This document shows positions 1 through 4,954 of a stretch of 6,987 nucleotides of DNA, piece after piece; within the stretch, counting starts at the first letter, position 1; the number at the start of each line of letters is the position of its first letter. This stretch comes from Bacillota bacterium. Lineage in GTDB: Bacteria; Bacillota; DSM-12270; Thermacetogeniales; Thermacetogeniaceae. The stretch is taken from positions 1 through 6,987 of the forward strand of contig DAOURU010000055.1 in assembly GCA_030627585.1 (NCBI GenBank). The letters run 5' to 3'. The position numbers and the translations under genes are program-made. The notes under the pieces are model-generated. The model did no database searches and was not told the origin of the DNA. It worked only from the letters and a program-made list of their open reading frames with translations.

Positions 1-1
1 C

Positions 2-1039
2 AAGTCCACCCTTTTTAATGCTTTGACCGGGCTCCAGGCTCTGGTTGCTGCTTACCCTTTCAGCACCGTAGATCCGAACCGCGGGATTGTTCCCGTCCCC
101 GATCCTCGCCTTGAAACGCTCGCAAGCATCCTGGGACCGGAGCGGGTCGTGCCTGCCGCTGTAGAGTTTGTGGATATTGCCGGGCTGGTGGAGGGGGCGA
201 GCCGGGGTGAGGGCCTGGGGAACAGGTTTCTTGCCTCGATCCGGGAAATGGACGCCCTTGCCCACGTGGTGCGCTGTTTCCGGGGCCAAAACATTCCCCA
301 CCCTTGCGGGGAGCCCGATCCCCGGCGGGATGTGGAAATGGTCGAAGTGGAACTGGCGCTGGCCGATCTGGAAACCGTCGCCCGGCGCCGGGAAAAGGTG
401 GCGCGCAACATTAAGGCCGGCGAAAAAGGGGCGCGGGAGGAAGAGAAGCTCCTGGAAAGCCTGGCGGCCCACCTTGCCGCAGGCAAGCCCGCCCGGTCCC
501 TCGCGGGGGCAGGGGAGAGCCCCGCTCTTAACACCTTTTTCCTGCTCACGGCGAAGCCCGTGGTTTATGTGGCAAACATCAGGGAAGAAGAAAAAGGAGA
601 AGCGGCCTGTCTTCAGGCTTTCCGGGAGGTGGCGGCGGCGCGCGGCGCGCCGCTGGTAGTGCTTGACGCCCGGTGGGAGGCGGAACTGGCAGAACTCCCT
701 CCCGGGGAGCAGGAACTCTTCCGCTCCGGGGCGGAATCGGGGCTGGTGCAACTGGTTCACGCCTGTTACAAACTGGGAGGTTTCATCACTTTTTTTACGG
801 CAACGGGTCCCGAACTCCGGGCCTGGACGATCCCGTCCGGGAGCCGGGCGGTCGAAGCGGCAGGAAAAATTCACTCCGATTTTGCCAGGCACTTCATCCG
901 GGCCGAGGTCATTTCCTGTTCGGATCTTGCCGCAGCCGGGTCGTTGGCGGCCGCCCGCGAGCGGGGGCTGCTGCAGATCGAGGGCCGCGCCTACCCGGTC
1001 CAGGAGGGGGACCTCATCCACTTCCGCCACCACGCCTGA
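2..1039 (+). CDS. ychF: Ribosome-binding P-loop ATPase YchF (OLA1/Obg-related), 5' end cut by window edge
   Basis: YchF is a cytosolic HAS-type P-loop NTPase that binds ribosomes and prefers ATP to GTP; its role is loosely tied to translation and stress. The reading frame is already open at base 2 and begins in the Walker A motif (KSTLFNALTG; the GKS glycine codon lies off the edge), so about 14 N-terminal residues are missing. Counting from that Lys: switch region YPFSTVDPN at 18-26; Walker B/G3 DIAGL at 58-62, with Leu where Ras-like GTPases have Gln (the HAS signature); helical insertion about 110-180; NIRE at 192-195, the NxxE form that replaces NKxD and goes with ATP preference; TGS domain about 261-345 ending GDLIHFR. 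The 345 visible residues plus about 14 match the usual ~363. A TTG at 23 is internal, not the start. No TTA, CTA or TCA codon is used. ychF next to rpsF is common in Firmicutes. No intrinsic terminator is evident downstream. Confidence 0.97.
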   Translation, partial: KSTLFNALTGLQALVAAYPFSTVDPNRGIVPVPDPRLETLASILGPERVVPAAVEFVDIAGLVEGASRGEGLGNRFLASIREMDALAHVVRCFRGQNIPHPCGEPDPRRDVEMVEVELALADLETVARRREKVARNIKAGEKGAREEEKLLESLAAHLAAGKPARSLAGAGESPALNTFFLLTAKPVVYVANIREEEKGEAACLQAFREVAAARGAPLVVLDARWEAELAELPPGEQELFRSGAESGLVQLVHACYKLGGFITFFTATGPELRAWTIPSGSRAVEAAGKIHSDFARHFIRAEVISCSDLAAAGSLAAARERGLLQIEGRAYPVQEGDLIHFRHHA

Positions 1040-1370
1040 TACCGCCGCGCCGGACCTTTCCCCCCGCCGGCAGCCTGCAACAATCCCTTTCCAGCCGTCC
1101 GGCCGGGGGAGTTGGCTGAGTCGATTGAAAGCGGCAGGCAAGCCTTCCAGTGAAGCAACCCCTGGAGACGGGTAACAGCACCCGACGCCGCGAGGTTGAC
1201 GGTTCGGGCTGCAGTGAGGGTGCTGCTTCACCACCTGGATGTCGCTCAGGATCACTACGTTACAGAGCAGTAAGGTGATCTTGCAAACACTCCCGCCTAC
1301 GGCCGGCACGATGCGGTTGCCGGCGTACATGGTGTTTTTGAAACCCCGCGCGTCTTTTATATTCAGCAGG
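1040..1370. other. Long ychF-rpsF spacer without a confident gene
   Basis: This stretch between the ychF stop and the rpsF promoter has no ORF with recognisable homology. GCCGGAC (1049-1055) can pair with GTCCGGC (1097-1103), but no T-tract follows, so it is not an intrinsic terminator for ychF. A larger palindrome lies at 1151-1230. The 8-mer GCGTACAT occurs at 1323-1330 and again at 1404-1411. A plus-strand frame is open from 1218 into rpsF and has an ATG at 1239, but that ATG has no convincing Shine-Dalgarno and its predicted N-terminal extension is absent from S6 proteins. I see no tRNA and no riboswitch class that I can name. Confidence 0.6.
1151..1230. repeat. Large imperfect inverted repeat, possible structured RNA
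   Basis: The right arm GGGTGCTGCTTCA (1218-1230) is complementary over all 13 bases to a left arm split in two: TGAAGC (1151-1156) and AGCACCC (1177-1183). The 20 bases between the left halves contain their own short stem, ACCC (1158-1161) with GGGT (1170-1173). The central part holds GCC+CGA (1187-1193, one bulged G) against TCGGGC (1204-1209). Together these form a branched fold. No T-tract follows on either strand, so it is not a plain terminator. It lies upstream of the predicted rpsF promoter, so it is not part of the rpsF leader made from that promoter; it could be in the ychF 3' UTR, be a separate small RNA, or be chance pairing in GC-rich DNA. Confidence 0.35.
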
Positions 1371-1411
1371 TTGTTTTTGGAGGGCGGATATGTTATAATC
1401 CCAGCGTACAT
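1190..1411 (-). other. Minus-strand coding-like stretch, possible gene remnant
   Basis: Read on the minus strand from the ATG at 1411 (or a second ATG at 1330), the frame has no stop. My hand count over about 51 codons in 1190-1345 gives roughly 55% GC at first, 39% at second and 82% at third codon positions, the pattern of real coding sequence; it fades in 1040-1190 (about 62% at third positions). An AGGGG-like element lies about 6 bases before the ATG at 1411. The predicted peptide has a hydrophobic run (GGSVCKITLLLCNVVIL) and matches no family I recognise. The frame has no stop of its own and runs antisense through ychF to the window edge, so an intact gene is unlikely; a decayed remnant or coincidence are the alternatives. 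Confidence 0.2.
1371..1399 (+). promoter_or_regulatory. Sigma-A promoter of the rpsF-ssb-rpsR operon
   Basis: TTGTTT (1371-1376) and a perfect TATAAT (1394-1399) are separated by 17 bases, with a TG extended -10 element at 1391-1392. The -35 matches the consensus only in TTG, which the perfect extended -10 offsets. The predicted start is near 1406, giving a leader of about 55 bases before the rpsF TTG. Confidence 0.8.
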
Positions 1412-1445
1412 CCCTGCCCCTTTTGGGGCCGCGAGTCCAGAGGGA
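1411..1445 (+). promoter_or_regulatory. rpsF leader hairpin, candidate S6:S18 autoregulatory site
   Basis: Outer helix TCCCT (1411-1415) pairs with AGGGA (1441-1445); inner helix GCCCC (1416-1420) pairs with GGGGC (1425-1429) around a TTTT loop. An 11-base bulge lies on the 3' side, and a CCG (1429-1431) sits at the junction of the inner helix and the bulge. The outer 3' strand runs into the rpsF Shine-Dalgarno (AGGAGGT, 1445-1451), so folding would hide part of it. It is established that many bacterial rpsF leaders carry a two-helix element with a CCG that mimics the 16S rRNA site of the S6:S18 dimer and represses translation. Assigning this hairpin to that class is inference from position, architecture and the CCG. 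Confidence 0.5.
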
Positions 1446-1460
1446 GGAGGTGCAAAAAGA

Positions 1461-1751
1461 TTGCGCGCCTATGAAGTTCTTTTCATCCTGAAACCGGATC
1501 TTGAAGAAGAAGCAACAAATGCCGCCATCGAAAAGCTCGCAAACCTCATCCAGCAAAACAACGGCGCTGTGGAGCAGATCAGCCGCTGGGGAAAAAAACG
1601 CATGGCCTACGAGATTCAAGATTTCCGGGAGGGTTTTTACACCCTCATTCTCTTCCAGGGTGATCCGGAAACGGTGCGGGAGCTCGACCGGGTGATGCGA
1701 ATCTCCGAGGAGGTGCTGCGCCATTTAATTGTCCGCCGGGAGGCGGCATAA
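1461..1751 (+). CDS. rpsF: 30S ribosomal protein S6
   Basis: S6 binds the central domain of 16S rRNA as a heterodimer with S18 in the 30S platform. The start is TTG at 1461: AGGAGGT (1445-1451) lies 9 bases upstream, and the product then opens RAYEVLFILKPDLEEE as S6 proteins do. The frame is open further upstream to an ATG at 1239, but that would add about 74 residues unlike any S6. The 96-residue length is normal. Visible features are the first beta strand YEVLFIL, the ISRWGKKRMAYEI segment at about 40-52, the FREGFYTLILF strand at 55-65 and the C-terminal RISEEVLRHLIVRREA. It is the first gene of an operon with ssb (20-base gap) and rpsR. Regulation is probably through the 1371-1399 promoter plus the leader hairpin. 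Confidence 0.97.
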   Translation: MRAYEVLFILKPDLEEEATNAAIEKLANLIQQNNGAVEQISRWGKKRMAYEIQDFREGFYTLILFQGDPETVRELDRVMRISEEVLRHLIVRREAA

Positions 1752-1771
1752 AGCCAGGGGAGGAGAGAATT

Positions 1772-2203
1772 TTGTTTTTAAACCGGGTAATTTTAATCGG
1801 GCGGCTCACCCGGGAACCGGAGCTGCGCTTTACGGCATCAGGTGTAGCCGTGGCCAACTTTAACCTGGCGGTGGACCGGCCGTTTCTCAACAGTCAAGGG
1901 GTGCGGGAGACCGACTTTATTCGGATTGTTGTCTGGGGCAAGCAGGCGGAAACCTGCGCCAATTACCTGGGGAAAGGACGCCTGGTGGCCGTAGAGGGCC
2001 GCCTGCAGGTTCGCACCTACCAGACCGCGGAAGGGCAGAACCGTACGGCGACGGAAGTGGTCGGGGAAACGGTGAGGTTTTTAGACCGCGCCCGCGAGGG
2101 GACAGGAGCAGGTGCGGGATCTGCTCCGGAGCCCGCTGCGGGACTCTCTTCTGAAGAAGGTTTCGGCGAGGAAGGTTTTGGATCCGAAGAGCCCCCGTTT
2201 TAG
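1772..2203 (+). CDS. ssb: Single-stranded DNA-binding protein
   Basis: SSB coats single-stranded DNA at replication forks and in repair, and recruits partners through its C-terminal tip. The start is TTG at 1772, with AGGGGAGGA at 1756-1764 ahead of it and the product opening [18 protein letters not shown], the standard SSB N-terminus. The OB fold covers about residues 1-107, with FNLAVDR (30-36), [12 protein letters not shown] (49-60, Trp55) and the [17 protein letters not shown] strand (67-83). A Gly/Ala/Glu-rich linker (about 108-130) leads to an acidic tail ending SEEPPF, the partner-binding tip (DDIPF-like). At 143 residues it is slightly short because the linker is short. Its place between rpsF and rpsR is the typical Firmicute arrangement and links SSB supply to ribosomal protein synthesis. 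Confidence 0.97.
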   Translation: MFLNRVILIGRLTREPELRFTASGVAVANFNLAVDRPFLNSQGVRETDFIRIVVWGKQAETCANYLGKGRLVAVEGRLQVRTYQTAEGQNRTATEVVGETVRFLDRAREGTGAGAGSAPEPAAGLSSEEGFGEEGFGSEEPPF

Positions 2204-2208
2204 TCTTT

Positions 2209-2250
2209 CCTGTCTGTCGCGGCCGCGACGCAGACAGGGTTTTAGTGTTT
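2209..2250 (+). terminator. Hairpin with interrupted T-tract between ssb and rpsR, possible partial terminator
   Basis: CCTGTCTG (2209-2216) pairs perfectly with CAGACAGG (2231-2238). Inside it TCGC (2217-2220) pairs with GCGA (2225-2228) around GGCC, leaving a CG bulge at 2229-2230, so 12 pairs in all. GTTTTAGTGTTTT follows (2239-2250). The stem is stable but the T-run is broken, so partial termination is more likely than full. It lies 5 bases after the ssb stop and about 100 bases before the rpsR ribosome binding site. It could instead be an RNA-processing or mRNA-stabilising hairpin. Confidence 0.45.
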
Positions 2251-2317
2251 TGGTGCAGGAATTCCGCGCGAGAATTTATTTGGACAGATATCTTAAGGAC
2301 GAGATTGACCTTGAGGC

Positions 2318-2339
2318 GGGATGTTTTCGGGGATGTTTT
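2318..2339 (+). repeat. Two tandem copies of a 12-base unit before the rpsR ribosome binding site
   Basis: GGGATGTTTT occurs at 2318-2327 and again at 2330-2339, a 12-base period, and ends directly before the AGGAGGTGA of rpsR (2341-2349). The repeated ATGs are followed by no useful reading frame. It may simply be a small tandem duplication in the untranslated spacer. Confidence 0.6.
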
Positions 2340-2354
2340 AAGGAGGTGAAGTTT

Positions 2355-2582
2355 ATGCGGCGCGAACGCGGGAAGAAGCGAAAAAAGGTTTGCAGTTTTT
2401 GTGTTGACCGCGTCGATTACATAGACTACAAAGATGTTTACAGGCTGCGGAAATACATTACGGAGCGGGGGAAGGTTTTGCCGCGCCGGATTACCGGAAA
2501 TTGCGCCGGACACCAGCGCCAGTTGACTTTAGCCATCAAGCGGGCGCGGAATGTCGCCCTACTGCCGTTTACTGGTGAATAA
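2355..2582 (+). CDS. rpsR: 30S ribosomal protein S18, zinc-binding (C+) form
   Basis: S18 partners S6 in the 30S platform. The start is ATG at 2355, 5 bases after the near-perfect Shine-Dalgarno AGGAGGTGA (2341-2349); the frame is open upstream to 2112, but that stretch overlaps ssb and is not S18-like. The 75 residues contain the family core [18 protein letters not shown] (23-40), LPRRITG (42-48) and [13 protein letters not shown] (60-72). Four potential zinc ligands are present, C13 and C16 (CSFC) and C50 and H53 (NCAGH). From memory, the Bacillus subtilis protein lacks the equivalent set (CYFTS and TNAKY). This is therefore a C+ form. It ends its operon: a clear terminator follows 33 bases after the stop. 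Confidence 0.97.
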   Translation: MRRERGKKRKKVCSFCVDRVDYIDYKDVYRLRKYITERGKVLPRRITGNCAGHQRQLTLAIKRARNVALLPFTGE

Positions 2583-2615
2583 TTCCCAAAAAGCGGAGCC
2601 CGACAAGCGCGTCCC

Positions 2616-2647
2616 GGGGAGCTTGGGCAGGCTCCCCTTTCTTTTTT
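2616..2647 (+). terminator. Intrinsic terminator after rpsR
   Basis: GGGGAGC (2616-2622) pairs with GCTCCCC (2631-2637), extended by a T-G wobble (2623 with 2630), around a 6-base loop, and TTTCTTTTTT follows (2638-2647). This is a classic Rho-independent terminator that separates rpsF-ssb-rpsR from gdpP. It implies that gdpP and downstream genes need their own promoter or read-through; I see no good -35/-10 pair in 2648-2764. Confidence 0.88.
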
Positions 2648-2764
2648 GGCAAGGAATATTCTCCTTCAGGCGGAACCAAAATACCAGCGAAAAGGCTTTC
2701 GCGGCGGCAGGAATCAAAAAAGGAATTGCCGAACTGTAAAAGCAAAAAGAAAGCGGGGGGTTGT

Positions 2765-4453
2765 GTGGAATCGAAATTTTACCGGAATTATAAACGGCTT
2801 TTTTTCATTGGGATGGGAGTTCTGCTCACCTTTACGTGCTTGGCGCTGGCGAGTTATTCCTTGATGTTGGGTCTTTTTGGTTTTTTCCTGACCCTGGGAG
2901 GGATGGTCGGGCTTGTCTACCTGGACAAAAGGGAGGAAGCCGCCCGGGAAAGAGAGCTTGAGGAAGAGATCATGCAGCGCGGAGAGGAAGCGTTTCCCGC
3001 CCCTCCTTCCCCCGAGCCCGGTTTCGCCCTCGCCCTCTTGCAGGTTGACGACTACGACGAGGTATTTCAGGGTATGCCGGAGGAACAGCGCCCCCTTTTG
3101 GTGGTGGAGGTGGATAAGTTCCTGCGCGAGTGGGCGCGCCGGCGCAGGGTCTACCTCCGGAAAGACGGCCGCGACCGCTACCTGGTGCTCCTTCCTGCGG
3201 AAGAGCTCAAGCACCTCGAGGAGAACGAATTTGCCTTTCTTGACGAGATCCGGGAAATACGTTTAGGAAACACCCTTCCTGTCACTTTCAGCGTGGGTGC
3301 AGGAAAGGGAGGGGAAGGAGATCCTGCCGCGCTGGGGCAGCTTGCCCACGAGGCGCTTGATCTGGCGCTGGCGCGGGGAGGCGATCAGGTTGTGGTGAAA
3401 GACCCTAATCATACCTGGTTTTACGGGGGAAAAACCGAGGCGGTGGGAAAAAGGACTCAGGTGCGCTCCCGTGTTGCTGCGACCGAACTGGGCACCCTGT
3501 TTCAGCAATGCAGTCTCGTGGTGATCATGGGCCATGCCGGAATTGATTTTGATGTCTTGGGAGCCGCACTCGGCCTTGCGGAAGCAGCCCGTCAGTACGG
3601 GAAGAAGGCGCGGATTGTGACCGACCACCCCGGGGGGGCGATTGAAAAGCTTCTGGCTGCAGTCGAAGAGAAATATCCCGGGCTTCTCGGAGGGGGAAAG
3701 GAAATCGCAGAAAAGGTTGGTTCCCATACCCTCCTGCTTTTGGTTGACGTCCACCGTTCCGGGATGGCGGCCCATCCCCCCCTGCTGCATCGTGCCGGCT
3801 ACATCGGGGTAATCGACCACCACCGGCGCGGCGAAGATTTTCCGGAGCGCACCAATCTCACCTATTTAGAGCCTGCGGCCTCCTCGGCCTGCGAGCTGGT
3901 GGGGGAACTGCTCCGCTACCTCCCCGAAGAGGCGGCGGTTTCTCCCCTTACGGCGACGGCGCTGCTGGCCGGGCTGGTTGTCGACACTAAAAATTTCACC
4001 TTGATGACGGGCCCCCGCACTTTCCGCATTGCTGCGCTGCTGCGGGATGCCGGGGCCGACCCTGCGGTGATCAGGTCTCTGTTCCAGTCCAGCCTGCCGG
4101 CGCTGCTCTACAGGGCGCAGTTGCTGCAGAACGTAGAAATTGTTGAAGGGGAGTACGCCCTTGCCGCATGTGCGCGGGAGTTTCCCGAAGCCCAGGCGGC
4201 GGCGGCGCATGCGGCAGATACCCTGCTGGAGATAGAAGGGGTTACGGCATCCTTTGTTTTGTATCCCGTGCCCGGAGGGACTGCCCTTAGCGCCCGGTCG
4301 GCAGGCGGCGTAAATGTTCACCGCTTGATGGAGATGCTGGGAGGCGGCGGCCACTTCACCGTTGCAGGCGCTTACTTAGAGGGGAGCGATCTCGCGGCGG
4401 CGCGTGCCCGTCTCGTGGAGATTCTCAAGAACGCAGGAGGAGAAAAATCATGA
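2765..4453 (+). CDS. gdpP: Membrane-bound cyclic-di-AMP phosphodiesterase GdpP (DHH/DHHA1), PAS-less
   Basis: GdpP hydrolyses c-di-AMP to pApA at the membrane, a signal for potassium, osmotic and wall homeostasis. With the GTG start it has 562 residues: two TM helices (about 12-31 and 33-53); a charged linker (about 54-87); a degenerate GGDEF domain (about 88-230, GRDRY at 135-139 in place of GGDEF, ending YGGKT); the DHH domain with H257, D261, D263, DVH (D328, H330), DHH (351-353) and D407; and a C-terminal DHHA1 domain with GGGGH (526-530). All expected metal ligands are visible, so it should be active. Bacillus GdpP has 659 residues; the ~97 missing correspond to the PAS domain. Start choice: GTG 2765 follows GGGGGG (2755-2760) at a short spacing; TTG 2726 would add 13 Lys-rich residues but has AAGGA only 1-2 bases away. 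It overlaps rplI by ATGA. Confidence 0.93.
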   Translation: MESKFYRNYKRLFFIGMGVLLTFTCLALASYSLMLGLFGFFLTLGGMVGLVYLDKREEAARERELEEEIMQRGEEAFPAPPSPEPGFALALLQVDDYDEVFQGMPEEQRPLLVVEVDKFLREWARRRRVYLRKDGRDRYLVLLPAEELKHLEENEFAFLDEIREIRLGNTLPVTFSVGAGKGGEGDPAALGQLAHEALDLALARGGDQVVVKDPNHTWFYGGKTEAVGKRTQVRSRVAATELGTLFQQCSLVVIMGHAGIDFDVLGAALGLAEAARQYGKKARIVTDHPGGAIEKLLAAVEEKYPGLLGGGKEIAEKVGSHTLLLLVDVHRSGMAAHPPLLHRAGYIGVIDHHRRGEDFPERTNLTYLEPAASSACELVGELLRYLPEEAAVSPLTATALLAGLVVDTKNFTLMTGPRTFRIAALLRDAGADPAVIRSLFQSSLPALLYRAQLLQNVEIVEGEYALAACAREFPEAQAAAAHAADTLLEIEGVTASFVLYPVPGGTALSARSAGGVNVHRLMEMLGGGGHFTVAGAYLEGSDLAAARARLVEILKNAGGEKS

Positions 4454-4902
4454 AGGTGATTTTACGGGAAGATGTAAAAAATCTCGGGAAAAAAGGGGAC
4501 CTCGCAGATGTTGCGGAGGGGTACGGGCGCAACTACCTCATCCCGCGCGGGCTTGCCGTCCCGGCCTCGGAGGGAAAACTCAAAGAGGCGGCCCTCGTCA
4601 AGGAGGGGCGGGCGAAAAAGGAAGCCCGCGCCCAAAAGGACGCCGAGGCGCTGGCTGCAAAGCTGAAAGACGTCACTTTGACGATTGCGAGCCGGGTTGG
4701 GGAGGGAGGAAAATTATACGGGGCGGTTACGAGCCGCGACATTGCCCGGGAGCTGGAAAATTTCCTGGGCAGGGCTGTGGACAAGCGTAAAATTGAACTT
4801 TCGGAGCCGATTAAAACCCTCGGCGCTTACCCCGCCCTGCTCCGCTTGTACCCGGGCGTTGAAGTGCAGATTAACGTGACCGTAGTTGCTGCAAATGCGT
4901 GA
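4450..4902 (+). CDS. rplI: 50S ribosomal protein L9
   Basis: L9 binds domain V of 23S rRNA near the base of the L1 stalk, reaches out from the 50S subunit and helps frame maintenance. The ATG at 4450 overlaps the gdpP stop (ATGA), with AGGAGG inside the end of gdpP (4435-4440), so translation is probably coupled. The 150-residue length is normal. The N-terminal RNA-binding domain (1-about 40) opens MKVILREDVKNLGKKGD and carries the family signature GYGRNYLIPRGLA (24-36); a Lys/Ala/Glu-rich connecting helix covers about 41-75; the C-terminal domain runs about 76-150 with GKLYGAVTSRDIA (87-99). The gdpP-rplI-dnaB order is widespread in Firmicutes. Confidence 0.97.
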   Translation: MKVILREDVKNLGKKGDLADVAEGYGRNYLIPRGLAVPASEGKLKEAALVKEGRAKKEARAQKDAEALAAKLKDVTLTIASRVGEGGKLYGAVTSRDIARELENFLGRAVDKRKIELSEPIKTLGAYPALLRLYPGVEVQINVTVVAANA

Positions 4903-4909
4903 AAGACCC

Positions 4910-4922
4910 TGCAATCATTGCA
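4910..4922. repeat. 13-base perfect inverted repeat upstream of lonC
   Basis: TGCAAT-C-ATTGCA lies between the rplI stop and the lonC Shine-Dalgarno. TGCAAAT also occurs at 4890-4896 and 4919-4925, and TTGC-T-GCAA at 4886-4894 is a smaller palindrome of like composition. The spacing and symmetry would suit a small operator or a short mRNA hairpin. No T-tract follows, so it is not a terminator, and no matching -35/-10 pair is evident. Confidence 0.35.
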
Positions 4923-4954
4923 AATCAGTTGTTTAAAGGAGAGGGAGGCTGGAG

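Noticed and set aside
52..549. Arg/Ser-rich minus-strand ORF inside ychF
   Set aside because: It is a shadow of the high-GC ychF coding frame, without a ribosome binding site or recognisable family.
1049..1103. Intrinsic terminator after ychF
   Set aside because: The 7-bp pairing has a 41-base loop and no T-tract.
1104..1215. tRNA-Ser/Leu-like segment (a D-arm-like GGCTGAGT...GAAAGC at 1114-1132)
   Set aside because: There is no conserved GG in the D loop, no clean 5-bp anticodon stem, no TTC-loop with paired T stem and no acceptor stem.
1151..1230. Known riboswitch (cobalamin, SAM, c-di-AMP or similar)
   Set aside because: Short resemblances only; none of the conserved cores is present, and no downstream terminator or riboswitch-type target gene fits.
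1239..1460. N-terminal extension of S6 from the ATG at 1239
   Set aside because: The frame is open, but the added 74 residues are unlike S6, the region contains the promoter and leader hairpin, and TTG 1461 has a strong ribosome binding site at the right distance.
2112..2354. Upstream extension of rpsR to 2112
   Set aside because: It overlaps ssb and is not S18-like; ATG 2355 has an almost perfect Shine-Dalgarno.
1917..2513. Minus-strand ORF of about 198 codons across ssb and rpsR
   Set aside because: It is antisense to two certain genes and to the spacer hairpin, with low-complexity Pro/Arg content and no recognisable domain.
2646..2682. Promoter for gdpP (TTGGCA at 2646 with CAAAAT at 2677)
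   Set aside because: The 25-base spacing is too long, and the -35 overlaps the rpsR terminator T-run.
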